64,000 nt of DNA. Source: Mimachlamys varia. Its lineage: Eukaryota > Mollusca > Bivalvia > Pectinida > Pectinidae. The notes under the pieces were generated by a model, which was given only the letters and a program-made list of their open reading frames with translations, was not told the DNA's origin and did not search any database. Every line of letters starts with the position of its first letter. Positions within the stretch are counted from its first letter, which is position 1. The stretch spans positions 35,345,465-35,409,464 of the forward strand of contig OX392536.1 in assembly GCA_947623455.1 (NCBI GenBank). The letters run 5' to 3'. Positions 13,401 to 27,744 of this stretch are shown piece by piece. Position numbers and translations under genes: made by a program.

Positions 13401-14448
13401 CACAGAGGACTTTAGGGGGTAGACATCAAGGTAATATAACGTAACACAGATGACTTTAGGGGGTAGACATCAAGGTAATATAAAGTCACACAGAGGACTT
13501 TAGGGGGTAGACATCAAGGTGATGTAACGTAACACAGAGGACTTTAGGGGGTAGACATCAAGGTAATATAGCGTAACACAGAGGACTTTAGGGGGTAGAC
13601 ATCAAGGTAATATAACGTAACACAGAGGGCTTTAGGGGGTAGATATCAAGGTAATATAACGTAACACAGAGGACTTTACGGGGTAAACATCAAGGTAATA
13701 TAACGTAACACAGAGGACTTTAGGGGGTAGACATCTAGGTAATATAACGTTACACAGAGGACTTTAGGGGGTAGACATCTAGGTAATATAACGTAACACA
13801 GAGGACTTTCGGGGGTAGACATCAAGTTAATATAACGTAACATAGAGGGCTTTAGGGGGTAGACATCTAGGTAAAATAACGTAACATAGAGGACTTTAGG
13901 GGGAAGATATCAAGGTAATATAACATAACACAGAGGACTTTAGGGGGTAGACATCAAGGTAATATAACGTAACACAGAGGACTTTAGGGGGTAAACATAA
14001 AGTAATATAACGTAACACAGAGGACTTTAGGGGGTAGACATCAAGGTAATATAACGTAACACAGAGGGCTTTAGGGGGTAGACATCTAGGTAAAATAACG
14101 TAACACAGAGGATTTTAGGGGGAAGATATCAAGGTTATATAACGTAACACAGAGGACTTTAGGGGGTAGACAACAAGGTAATATAACGTCACACAGAGGA
14201 CTTTAGGGGGTAAACATCAAGGTGATATAACGTCACACAGAGGACTTTAGGGGGTAAACATCTAGGTAATATAACGTAACAAAGAGGACTTGAGGGGGTA
14301 GACATCTAGGTAATATAACGTCACACAGAGGACTTTAGGGGGTAGACATCAAGGTTATATATCGTAACACAGAGGGCTTTAGGGGGTAGACATCAAGGTA
14401 ATATAACGTAATACAGAGTAATTTAGGGGGTAGACATCAAGGTAATAT

Positions 14449-15028
14449 TATACAAATACAGACTTTGTTTGAGGGCAATCCATGGCTTTACGGACCTAAC
14501 CAGGTCAATATTCACCGAGGCCGAAGGCCGAGGTGAATACTGGCCAGGTCAGGTCCGTAAAACCATGGATTGCCCGAAACTAAGGTCTATATTTACTTTA
14601 TTATATGACTTTACTGATTTGTCTTTAAAAAAACAGAAACAGAAATAAATTTCAACAAATTTATCAACAACATTGAAAATTCATGTCAACAATAAAGAAT
14701 AAGCCAAGGGAAATATTGTCAGAATCAGAATATTCTCAGAATCGCGTGTTATTTCACATTTCAGTTATAATTAATTGTTATATTTGAAAATTATAGAATA
14801 CAAACAATGCGGTAAATCGAACCGAGTAATTTGATTGGTCGAAAATATCTCAGGACTGATTACACAATATCTATTTTTAGCAGAAGTCAATATAACATTC
14901 CGCGGACCTGGCCATACGTTATATTGACTTCTCGGTGATGCTGTGGGGTGTTTCAAAGGAAATATTTGATGTCATGTGATCTCATTAGGACCAATGAGTA
15001 AAAGTGTTACATACCAGTCATATAATAA
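14449..15028. mobile_element. 580-bp foldback element Q, copy 1, inserted in a satellite monomer
   Basis: The satellite monomer reads through ...GGTAATAT at 14448 and resumes with AACGTAAC at 15029, so the insert is 14449-15028. It starts TATACAAATACAG and ends CAGTCATATAATAA. Its first 147 bp form a long hairpin (arms about 14450-14514 and 14526-14596) with the tip CCGAGGCCGAAGGCCGAGG. The remaining body contains TTATTATATGAC near its start and the inverse GTCATATAATAA at its end, plus GATTGGTCGAAAAT. There is no coding frame of note and no evident target-site duplication. Confidence 0.8.
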
Positions 15029-17792
15029 AACGTAACACAGGGGACTTTAGGGGGTAGACAACAAGGTAATATAACGTAATACAGAGGACTTTAAGGGGTA
15101 GATATCAAGGTAATATAACGTAGCACAGAGGACTTTAGGGGGTAGACAACAAGGTAATATAACGTAACACAGAGGACTTTAGGGGGTAGACATCAAGGTA
15201 ATATAACGTAACACAGAGTACTTTAGGGGGTAGACATCTAGATAATATAACGTTACACAGAGGACTTTAGGGGGTAGACATCAAGGTAATATAACGTAAC
15301 ACAGAGGACTTTAGGGGGTAGACATCAAGGTAATATAACGTAACACAGAGTACTTTAGGGGGTAGACATCTAGATAATATAACGTAACACAGAGTACTTT
15401 AGGGGGTAGACATCTAGGTAATATAACGTAACACAGAGGACTTTAGGGGGTAGACATCAAGTTAATATAACGTAACACAGAGGACCTTAGGGGGTAGACA
15501 TCAAGGTAATATAACGTAACACAGAGGACTTTAGGGGGTAGACATCAAGGTAATATAACGTAACACAGAGTACTTTAGGGGGTAGACATCTAGATAATAT
15601 AACGTAACACAGAGGACTTTAGGGGGTAGACATCTAGGTAATATAACGTAACACAGAGGACTTTAGGGGGTAGACATCAAGGTAATATAACGTAACACAG
15701 AGGACTTTAGGGGGTAGACATCAAGGTAATATAACGTAACACAGAGGACTTTAGGAGGTAGACATCAAGGTAATATAACGTAACACAGATGCCTTTAGGG
15801 GGTAGACATCAAGGTAATATAACGAAATACAGTGGACTTTAGGGGGTAGACATCAAAGTAATGTAACGTAACACAGAGGACTTTAGGGGGTAAACATCAA
15901 GGTAATATGACGTAACACAGAGGACTTTAGGGGGTAGACATCAAAGTAATATAACGCAACACAGATGACTTTAGGGGGTAGACATCAAGGTAATATGACG
16001 TAACACAGAGGACTTTCGGGGGTAGATATCAAAGTAATATAACGTAACACAGAGGACTTTAGGGGGTAGACATCAAGGTAATATAACGTAACACAGAGGA
16101 CTTTAGGGGGTAGACATCAAAGTAATATAACGTAACACAGAGGACTTTAGGGGGTAGACATCAAGTTAATATAACGTAACACAGAGGACTTTAGGGGTAG
16201 ACATCAAGGTAATATAACGTAACACAGAGGATTTTAGGGGGTAGACATCAAGGTAATATAACGTAACACAGAGTACTTTAGGGGGTAGACATCTAGGTAA
16301 TATAACGTAACACAGAGGACTTTAGGGGGTAGACATCTAGGTAATATAACGTAACACAGAGGACTTTAGGGGGTACACATCAAGGTAATATAACGTAACA
16401 CAGAGGACTTTAGCGGGTAGACATCTAGGTAATATAACGTAACACAGACTTTAGCGGGTAGACATCTAGGTAATATAACGTAACACAGAGGACCTTAGGG
16501 GGTAGACATCAAGGTAATATAACGTAACACAGAGGACTTTAGGGGGTAGACATCAAGGTAATATAACGTAACACAGATTTTAGGGGTTAGACATCAAGGT
16601 AATATAACGTAACACAGAGGACTTTAGGGGGTAGACATCAAGTTAATATAACGTAACACAGAGGACCTTAGGGGGTAGACATCAAGGTAATATAACGTAA
16701 CACAGAGGACTTTAGTGGGTAGACATCAAGGTAATATAACGTAACACAGAGGACTTTAGGGGGTAGACATCAAGGTAATATAACGTAACACAGAGGACTT
16801 TAGGGGGTAGACATCAAGGTAATATAACGTAACACAGAGGACTTTAGGAGGTAGATATCAAGGTAATATAACGTAATACAGACGACTTTAGGGGGTAGAC
16901 ATCAAGGTAATATAACGTAACACAGAGGACTTTAGGGGGTAGACATCAAGGTAATATAACGTAACACAGAGGACTTTAGGGGGTAGACAACAAGGTAATA
17001 TAACGTAACACACAGGACTTTAGGGGGTAGACATCAAGGTAATATAACGTAACACAGAGGACTTGAGGGGGTAGACATCAAGGTAATATAACGTCACACA
17101 GAGGACTTTAGGGGGTAGACAACAAGGTAATATAACGTAACACACAGGACTTTAGTGGGTAGACATCAAGGTAATATAACGTAACACAGAGGACTTGAGG
17201 GGGTAGACATCAAGGTAATATAAAGTAACACAGAGGACTTGAGGGGGTAGACATCAAGGTAATATAACGTAACACATAGGACTTTAGGGGATAGACATCA
17301 AGGTAATATAACGTAACACAGAGGACTTTAGGGGGTAGACATCAAGGTATATAACGTAACACAGAGGACTTGAGGGGGTAGACATCAAGGTAATATAACG
17401 TAACACAGATGACTTTAGGGGGTAGACTTCAAAGTAATATAACGTAACACAGAGGACTTTAGGGGGTAGACATCAAAGTAATATCACGTAACACAGAGGA
17501 CTTTAGGGGGTAGACATCAAGGTAATATAACGTAACACAGAGGACTTTAGGGGGTAGACATCAAGGTAATATAACGTAACACAGAGGACTTTAGGGGGTA
17601 GACATCAAGGTAATATAACGTAACACAGAGGACTTTAGGGGGTAGACATCAAGGTAATATAACGTAACACAGAGGACTTTAGGGGGTAGACATCAAGGTA
17701 ATATAACGTAACACAGAGGACTTTAGGGGGTAGACAACAAGGTAATATAACGTAACACAGAGGACTTTAGGGGGTAGACATCAAGGTAATAT

Positions 17793-18373
17793 TATACAAA
17801 TACAGACTTTGTTTGAGGGCAATCCATGGCTTTACGGACCTGACCTGGACAATATTCACCGAGGCCGAAGGCCGAGTTGAATATTGGCCAGGTCAGGTCC
17901 GTAAAACCATGGATTGCCCGAAACTAAAGTCTATATTTATTTTATTATATGACTTTACTGATTTGTCTTTAGAAAAACAGAAACAGAAATAAATTTCAAC
18001 AAATTTATCAACAACATTGAAAATTCATGTCAACAATAAAGAATAAGCCAAGGGAAATATTGTCAGAATCGGAATATTCTCAGAATCACGTGTTATTTCA
18101 CATTTCAGTTATAATTAATTGTTATTTTTGAAAAATTATAGAATACAAACAATGCGGTAAATCGAACCGAGTAATTTGATTGGTCGAAAATATCTCAGGA
18201 CTGATTACACAATATCTATTTTTAGCAGAAGTCAATATAACATTCCGCGGACCTGGCGATACGTTATATTGACTTCTCGGTGATGCTGTGGGGTGTTTCA
18301 AAGGAAATATTTGATGTCATGTGATCTCATTAGGACCAATGAGTAAAAGTGTTACATACCAGTCATATAATAA
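17793..18373. mobile_element. foldback element Q, copy 2, duplicated with flanking satellite
   Basis: This is nearly identical to the copy at 14449-15028 and interrupts the monomer at the same base, with the same odd downstream monomers (CACAGGGG and GTAATACAGAGG types). The offset of 3344 bases equals 76 monomers. It is therefore a segmental copy of the first insertion site and not a second integration. Confidence 0.85.
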
Positions 18374-20939
18374 AACGTAACACAGGGGTCTTTAGGGGGT
18401 AGACAACAAGGTAATATAACGTAATACAGAGGACTTTAAGGGGTAGATATCAAGGTAATATAACGTAACACAGAGGACTTTAGGGGGTAGACATCAAGGT
18501 AATATAACGTAACACAGAGGATTTTAGGGGGCACATATCAAGTTAATATAACGTAACACAGAGGACTTTAGGGGGTAGACATCAAGGTAATATAACGTAA
18601 CACAGAGGATTTTAGGGGGTAGACATCAAGGTGATATAACGTAACACAGAGGACTTTAGGGGGTAGACAACAAGGTAATATACCGTCACACAGAGGACTT
18701 TAGGGGGTAGACATCAAAGTAATATAACGTAACACAGAGGACTTTAGGGGGTAGAAATCAAGGTAATATAACGTAACACAGAGGACTTTAGGGGGTAGAC
18801 AACAAGGTAATATAACGTAACACATAGGACTTTAGTGGGTAGACATCAAGGTAATATAACGTAACAAAGAGGACTTTAGGGGTAGACATCAAGGTAATAT
18901 AACGTAACACAGAGGACTTTCGGGGGTAGATATCAAAGTTATATAACGTAACACAGAGGACTTTAGGGGTAGACAACAAGGTAATATAATGTTACACAGA
19001 GAACTTTAGGGGGTAGATATCAAAGTAATATAACGTAACACACAGGACTTTAGGGGGTAGACATCAAGGAAATATAACGTAACACAGAGGACTTTAGGGG
19101 GTAGACATCAAGGAAATATAACGTAACACAGAGGACTTTCGGGGGTAGATATCAAAGTAATATAACGTAACACACAGGACTTTAGGGGTAGACATCAAGG
19201 CAATATAATGTAACACAGAGGACTTTAAGGGGTAGACATCAAAGTAATATAACGTAACACAGATGACGTTAGGGGGTAGACATCAAGGTAATATAACGTA
19301 ACACAGATGACGTTAGGGGGTAGACATCAAAGTAATATAACGTAACACAGAGGACTTTAGGGGGTAGATAATCAAGGTAATATAACGTAACACAGAGGAC
19401 TTGAGGGGGTAGACAACAAAGTAATATCACGTAACACAGAGGACTTTAGGGGTTAGACATCAAGGCAATATTACATAACACAGATGACTTTAGGAGGTAG
19501 ACATCAAGGTAATATAACGTAACACAGAGGACTTTAGGGGGTAGACAACAATGTAATATACCGTAACACAGAGGACTTTAGGGGGTAAACATCAAGGTAA
19601 AATAACGTAACACAGAGGACTTTAGGTAGTAAACATCAAGGTAAAATAACGTAACACAGAGGACTTTAGGGGGTTAACATCAAGGTAAAATAACGAAACA
19701 CAGAGGAATTTAGGGGGTAGACATCAAAGTAATATAACGTCACACAGATGACTTTAGTGGGTAGACATCAAAGTAAAATAACGTAACACAGAGGACTTTA
19801 GGGGGTAAACATCAAGGTAAAATAACGTCACACAGAGGACTTTAGGGAGTAGACATCAAGGTATATAACGTCACACAGAGGACTTTAGGGGGTAGACATC
19901 AAAGTAATATAACGTAACACAGAGGACTTTAGGGGGTAGACAACAAGGTAATATAACGTAACACAGAGGACTTCAGGGGGTAGACATCAAGATAATATAA
20001 CGTAACACAGAGGACTTTAGGAGGTAGACATTAAGGTAATATAACGTAACACAGAGGACTTTAGGGGGTAGACATCAAGGTAATATAACGTAACACAGAG
20101 GACTTTAGGGGATAGACATCAAAGTAATATAACGTAACACAGAGGACTTTAGGGGTAGACATCAAGGTAATATAACGTAACACAGAGGAATTTAGGGGGT
20201 AGACATCAAGGTAATATAATGTAACACAGAGGACTTTAGGGGGTAGACATCAAGGTAATAAAATGTAACACAGAGGACTTTAGGGGGTAGACATCAAAGT
20301 AATATAACGTAACACAGAGGACTTTAGGGGGTAGACATAAAGTTAATATAACGTAACACAGAGGACTTTAGGGGTAGACATCAAGGTAATATAACGTAAC
20401 ACAGAGGACTTTAGGGGGTAGACATCAAGGTAATATAACGTAACACAGAGTACTTTAGGGGGTAGACATCTAGGTAATATAACGTAACACAGAGTACTTT
20501 AGGGGGTAGACATCTAGGTAATATAACGTAACACAGAGGACTTTAGGGGGTAGACATCAAGGTAATATAACGTAACACAGAGTACTTTAGGGGGTAGACA
20601 TCTAGGTAATATAACGTAACACAGAGTACTTTAGGGGGTAGACATCTAGGTAATATAACGTAACACAGAGGACTTTAGGGGGTAGACATCAAGGTAATAT
20701 AACGTAACACAGAGGACTTTAGGGGGTAGACATCTAGGTAATATAACGTAACACAGAGGACTTTAGGGGGTAGACATCTAGGTAATATAACGTAACACAG
20801 AGGACTTTAGGGGGTAGACATCAAGGTAATATAACGTAACACAGAGGACTTTAGGGGGTAGACATCAAGGTAATATAACGTAACACAGAGGACTTTAGCG
20901 GGTAGACATCAAGTTAATATAACGTAACACAGAGGACCT

Positions 20940-23900
20940 TAGGGGGTAGACATCAAGGTAATATAACGTAACACAGACTTTAGCGGGTAGACATCTAGGT
21001 AATATAACGTAACACAGACTTTAGGGGTTAGACATCAAGGTAATATAACGTAACACAGAGGACTTTAGGGGGTAGACATCAAGTTAATATAACGTAACAC
21101 AGAGGACCTTAGGGGGTAGACATCAAGGTAATATAACGTAACACAGAGGACTTTAGGGGGTAGACATCAAAGTAATATAACGTAACACAGAGTACTTTAG
21201 GGGGTAGACATCTAGATAATATAACGTAACACAGAGGACTTTAGGGGGTAGACATCAAGGTAATATAACGTAACACAGAGGACTTTAGGGGGTAGACATC
21301 AAGGTAATATAACGTAACACAGAGTACTTTAGGGGGTAGACATCTAGATAATATAACGTAACACAGAGTACTTTAGTGGGTAGACATCTAGGTAATATAA
21401 CGTAACACAGAGGACTTTAGGGGGTAGACATCAAGTTAATATAACGTAACACAGAGGACCTTAGGGGGTAGACATCAAGGTAATATAACGTAACACAGAG
21501 GACTTTAGGGGGTAGACATCAAGTTAATATAACGTAACACAGAGTACTTTAGGGGGTAGACATCTAGATAATATAACGTAACACAGAGGACTTTAGGGGG
21601 TAGACATCTAGGTAATATAACGTAACACAGAGGACTTTAGGGGGTAGACATCAAGGTAATATAACGTAACACAGAGGACTTTAGGGGGTAGACATCAAGG
21701 TAATATAACGTAACACAGAGGACTTTAGGAGGTAGACATCAAGGTAATATAACATAACACAGATGCCTTTAGGGGGTAGACATCAAGGTAATATAACGAA
21801 ATACAGAGGACTTTAGGGGGTAGACATCAAAGTAATATAACGTAACACAGAGGACTTTAGGGGGTAAACATCAAGGTAATATGACGTAACACAGAGGACT
21901 TTAGGGGGTAGACATCAAAGTAATATAACGTAACACAGATGACTTTAGGGGGTAGACATCAAGGTAATATGACGTAACACAGAGGACTTTCGGGGGTAGA
22001 TATCAAAGTAATATAACGTAACACAGAGGACTTTAGGGGGTAGACATCAAGGTAATATAACGTAACACAGAGGACTTTAGGGGGTAGACATCAAAGTAAT
22101 ATAACGTAACACAGAGGACTTTAGGGGGTAGACATCAAGTTAATATAACGTAACACAGAGGACTTTAGGGGTAGACATCAAGGTAATATAACGTAACACA
22201 GAGGACTTTAGGGGGTAGACATCAAGGTAATATAACGTAACACAGAGTACTTTAGGGGGTAGACATCTAGGTAATATAACGTAACACAGAGGACTTTAGG
22301 GGGTAGACATCAAGGTAATATAACGTAACACAGAGGACTTTAGGGGGTAGACATCTAGGTAATATAACGTAACACAGAGGACTTTAGGGGGTAGACATCA
22401 AGGTAATATAACGTAACACAGAGGACTTTAGGGGGTAGACATCTAGGTAATATAACGTAACACAGACTTTAGCGGGTAGACATCTAGGTAATATAACGTA
22501 ACACAGACTTTAGGGGTTAGACATCAAGGTAATATAACGTAACACAGAGGACTTTAGGGGGTAGACATCAAGTTAATATAACGTAACACAGAGGACCTAA
22601 GGGGGTAGACATCAAGGTAATATAACGTAACACAGAGGACTTTAGGGGGTAGACATCAAGGTAATATAACGTAACACAGAGTACTTTAGGGGGTAGACAT
22701 CTAGATAATATAACGTAACACAGAGGACTTTAGGGGGTAGACATCAAGGTAATATAACGTAACACAGAGGACTTTAGGGGGTAGACATCAAGGTAATATA
22801 ACGTAACACAGAGTACTTTAGGGGGTAGACATCTAGATAATATAACGTAACACAGAGTACTTTAGGGGGTAGACATCTAGGTAATATAACGTAACACAGA
22901 GGACTTTAGGGGGTAGACATCAAGTTAATATAACGTAACACAGAGGACCTTAGGGGGTAGACATCAAGGTAATATAACGTAACACAGAGGACTTTAGGGG
23001 GTAGACATCAAGGTAATATAACGTAACACAGAGTACTTTAGGGGGTAGACATCTAGATAATATAACGTAACACAGAGGACTTTAGGGGGTAGACATCTAG
23101 GTAATATAACGTAACACAGAGGACTTTAGGGGGTAGACATCAAGGTAATATAACGTAACACAGAGGACTTTAGGGGGTAGACATCAAGGTAATATAACGT
23201 AACACAGAGGACTTTAGGAGGTAGACATCAAGGTAATATAACGTAACACAGATGCCTTTAGGGGGTAGACATCAAGGTAATATAACGAAATACAGAGGAC
23301 TTTAGGGGGTAGACATCAAAGTAATATAACGTAACACAGAGGACTTTAGGGGGTAAACATCAAGGTAATATGACGTAACACAGAGGACTTTAGGGGGTAG
23401 ACATCAAAGTAATATAACGTAACACAGATGACTTTAGGGGGTAGACATCAAGGTAATATGACGTAACACAGAGGACTTTCGGGGGTAGATATCAAAGTAA
23501 TATAACGTAACACAGAGGACTTTAGGGGGTAGACATCAAGGTAATATAACGTAACACAGAGGACTTTAGCGGGTAGACATCAAAGTAATATAACGTAACA
23601 CAGAGGACTTTAGGGGGTAGACATCAAGTTAATGTAACGTAACACAGAGGACTTTAGGGGTAGACATCAAGGTAATATAACGTAACACAGAGGACTTTAG
23701 GGGGTAGACATCAAGGTAATATAACGTAACACAGAGTACTTTAGGGGGTAGACATCTAGGTAATATAACGTAACACAGAGGACTTTAGGGGGTAGACATC
23801 AAGGTAATATAACGTAACAAAGAGGACTTTAGGGGTAGACATCAAGGTAATATAACGTAACACAGAGGACTTTCGGGGGTAGATATCAAAGTTATATAAC

Positions 23901-25600
23901 GTAACACAGAGGACTTTAGCGGGTAGACATCTAGGTAATATAACGTAACACAGAGGACTTTAGGGGGTAGACATCAAGGTAATATAACGTAACACAGAGG
24001 TCTTTAGCGGGTAGACATCTAGGTAATATAACGTAACACAGACTTTAGGGGTTAGACATCAAGGTAATATAACGTAACACAGAGGACTTTAGGGGGTAGA
24101 CATCAAGTTAATATAACGTAACACAGAGGACCTTAGGGGGTAGACATCAAGGTAATATAACGTAACACAGAGGACTTTAGGGGGTAGACATCAAGGTAAT
24201 ATAACGTAACACAGAGTACTTTAGGGGGTAGACATCTAGATAATATAACGTAACACAGAGGACTTTAGGGGGTAGACATCAAGGTAATATAACGTAACAC
24301 AGAGGACTTTAGGGGGTAGACATCAAGGTAATATAACGTGACACAGAGTACTTTAGGGGGTAGACATCTAGATAATATAACGTAACACAGACTTTAGGGG
24401 GTAGACATCTAGGTAATATAACGTAACACAGAGGACTTTAGGGGGTAGACATCAAGTTAATATAACGTAACACAGAGGACCTTAGGGGGTAGACATCAAG
24501 GTAATATAACGTAACACAGAGGACTTTAGGGGGTAGACATCAAGGTAATATAACGTAACACAGAGTACTTTAGGGGGTAGACATCTAGATAATATAACGT
24601 AACACAGAGGACTTTAGGGGGTAGACATCTAGGTAATATAACGTAACACAGAGGACTTTAGGGGGTAGACATCAAGGTAATATAACGTAACACAGATGCC
24701 TTTAGGGGGTAGACATCTAGGTAATATAACGTAACACAGAGTACTTTAGGGGGTAGACATCAAAGTAATATAACGTAACACAGAGGACTTTAGGGGGTAG
24801 ACATCAAGGTAATATAACGTAACACAGAGGACTTTAGGGGGTAGACATCAAGGTAATATAACGTAACACAGAGTACTTTAGGGGGTAGACATCAAGGTAA
24901 TATAACGTAACACAGAGGACTTTAGGAGGTAGACATCAAGGTAATATAACGTAACACAGATGCCTTTAGGGGGTAGACATCTAGGTAATATAACGTAACA
25001 CAGAGGACTTTAGGGGGTAGACATCAAGTTAATATAACGTAACACAGAGGACCTTAGGGGGTAGACATCAAGGTAATATAACGTAACACAGAGGACTTTA
25101 GGGGGTAGACATCAAGGTAATATAACGTAACACAGAGTACTTTAGGGGGTAGACATCTAGATAATATAACGTAACACAGAGTACTTTAGGGGGTAGACAT
25201 CTAGGTAATATAACGTAACACAGAGGACTTTAGGGGGTAGACATCAAGGTAATATAACGTAACACAGAGGACTTTAGGAGGTAGACATCAAGGTAATATA
25301 ACGTAACACAGATGCCTTTAGGGGGTAGACATCAAGGTAATATAACGAAAAACAGAGGACTTTAGGGGGTAGACATCAAAGTAATATAACGTAACACAGA
25401 GGACTTTAGGGGGTAAACATCAAGGTAATATGACGTAACACAGAGGACTTTAGGGGGTAGACATCAAAGTAATATAACGTAACACAGATGACTTTAGGGG
25501 GTAGACATCAAGGTAATATGACGTAACACAGAGGACTTTCGGGGGTAGATATCAAAGTAATATAACGTAACACAGAGGACTTTAGGGGGTAGACATCAAG
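20940..25600. repeat. about 1.5-kb higher-order repeat in the right part of the 44-bp array
   Basis: Blocks marked by AACACAGACT followed by TTAGGGGTTAG recur at 21011, 22500 and 24035. The TAACGAAATACAG-type monomer recurs at 21797, 23286 and, altered, 25346. The 21011-to-22500 and 21797-to-23286 offsets are both 1489 bases; later copies differ by added or lost monomers. A single related block is already visible near 15.8 kb. Confidence 0.75.
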
Positions 25601-26616
25601 GTAATATAACGTAACACAGAGTACTTTAGGGGGTAGACATCAAGGTAATATAACGTAACACATAGGACTTTAGGGGGTAGACATCAAGGTAATATAACGT
25701 AACACAGAGGACTTTAGGGGGTAGACATCAAGGTAATATAACGTAACACATAGGACTTTAGGGGGTAGACAACAAGGTAATATAACGTAACACATAGGAC
25801 TTTAGGGGGTAAACATCAAGGTAATATAACGTAACACAGAGGACTTTCGGGGGTAGATATCAAAGTAATATAACGTAACACAGAGGACTTTAGGGGTAGA
25901 CAACAAGGTAATATAATGTAACACAGAGAACTTTAGGGGGTAGATATCAAAGTAATATAACGTAACACAGAGGACTTTAGGGGTAGACATCAAGGTAATA
26001 TAACGTAACACAGAGGACTTTCGGGGGTAGATATCAAAGTTATATAACGTAACACAGAGGACTTTAGGGGTAGACATCAAGGTAATATAATGTAACACAG
26101 AGGACTTTAGGGGGTAGACATCAAGGTAATATAATGTAACACAGAGGACTTTAAGGGGTAGACATCAAAGTAATATAACGTAACACAGATGACGTTAGGG
26201 GGTAGACATCAAGGTAATATAACGTAATACAGAGGACTTTAGGGGGTAGACATCAAGGTAATATAACGTAATACAGAGGACTTTAGGGGGTAGACATCAA
26301 AGTAATATAACGTAACACAGAGGACTTTAGGGGGTAGACATCAAGGTAATATAACGTAGCACAGAGGACTTGAGGGGGTAGACATCAAAGTAATATAACG
26401 TAACACAGAGGACTTTAGGGGGTAGACAACAAGATAATATAACGTAACACAGAGGACTTGAGGGGGTAGACATCAAGGTAATATAACGTAATACAGAGGA
26501 CTTTAGGGGGTAGACATCAAAGTAATATAACGTAACACAGAGGACTTTAGGGGGTAGACATCAAGGTAATATAACGTAACACAGAGGACTTTAGGGGGTA
26601 GACATCAAGGTAATAT

Positions 26617-27744
26617 GAACATTTTCAAATACAAATTTATTTAAATAAAATCATTAGTAACACGGTATTGTTTATTTCAGCAAAGAGAGCTGATCTTTAG
26701 GGCATTTCTTTCTTTCGTCGGTTAAGATTAGTTCCCAATATACAAATGAAAATCCAATCCCTTCGTTAACACATAAGTACAGTGTAGGTTTGCTGTATAG
26801 CCATTGTATGTATTTATCAAATTTATTTCAGTGAGGAGAAATTTAGAAAAAAATATTTATAAATAAAAAAAATCTTTTTGATGAAAAAGGGATTTCGTAA
26901 TAGGCAGTGCTGATTATGCATGTGTAGTTAGGCGCGTGGGTGTGTGTGTTTGTGTGTCGCCGGTATATTAATGATTGTCATACAATATACAAATGTATAT
27001 ATAAACTTCACTGGAGAAGATGGTACAATGTATTGCACGAAACAACCAAAACAGAAGTGTTCAGTGACATCAAGATTGTGTTAATTATTTAATGTTTGCA
27101 TTTTGATTTCATTTTTTCTCTCCACATTTCTGATTACAACTTATCATTTATGTTATTAAATCAAATATATTGATTAGATTAAAACCTTAAATTAGAATAA
27201 TGTATTTTTTCAATCCTCCACAATCCAATGGTACACTATATACGTCAACGATTCCATATGTGCGCAAATAGTATGACACAGATAAACAACTCATGTATAG
27301 TGTAATAAAAAACAATATGGCCGAAAGAAATGATTCGTTAACGACATGATTCAATCTAAATGACACGTACTGTATTTGCACTATACAACCTAAAAACAAT
27401 ATGAATTAAGATATACATATCAGAAATGCATTGCATGCAACATGTATCGCAAATACAAATATACGTACTATAAACAAAATGACCAATAATTTGCATGACA
27501 TCAATAATTCGTTTTAAAATGTACCAAAATAGAAATAAATAACATTATTTTGTATCATATATTGCTGTCTTGCAAGTGTCAAATCGGAACAATATGCTGA
27601 CACCAAACGTAATATTTCACCCCGCTAACGATGTGTGAGATCGACATGGATTCCACGTGGAAACAGGTTACAGATGCTGCACTCAGTGTAAGACAGGTGC
27701 CCTCACGTGTGGTCAATTTACAAGCTCGCGCATATTAGCCTTAC
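26617..27744. other. unique AT-rich sequence downstream of the satellite
   Basis: It contains a GT-rich microsatellite at about 26937-26958 and otherwise no recognisable feature. If the exon at 27745-27880 is real, this stretch is the start of its downstream intron on the minus strand. Confidence 0.5.

Larger units (their letters stand above)
2331..26616. repeat. 44-bp satellite array (roughly 525 monomers) with two insertions
   Basis: A 44-base monomer recurs almost without break. It carries, in order, CACAGAGGACTTTAGGGGG, TAGACATCAAGG and TAATATAACGTAA. Diagnostic variants include GTCACAC for GTAACAC, GAGTGGG, CATCTAGG, ACAACAAGG, AGTACTTTAG and CTAGATAAT. Variant order repeats in long blocks, showing higher-order duplication. 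The left part (2331-14448) is rich in GTCACAC monomers, while the 20.4-26.6 kb part is dominated by AGTACTTTAG and CTAGATAAT types. Two copies of a 580-bp element interrupt the array. Short minus-strand frames inside it arise from copies with four rather than five G and are not genes. Confidence 0.97.

Noticed and set aside
25802..26098. 98-codon minus frame in the 44-bp satellite
   Set aside because: It exists only because some monomers have four instead of five G and so skip the stop. The neighbouring monomers close it.
2331..26616. CRISPR-like array or telomere tract
   Set aside because: The repeats are head-to-tail monomers without unique spacers. TTTAGGGGG occurs once per 44 bases and not as a short telomeric unit.
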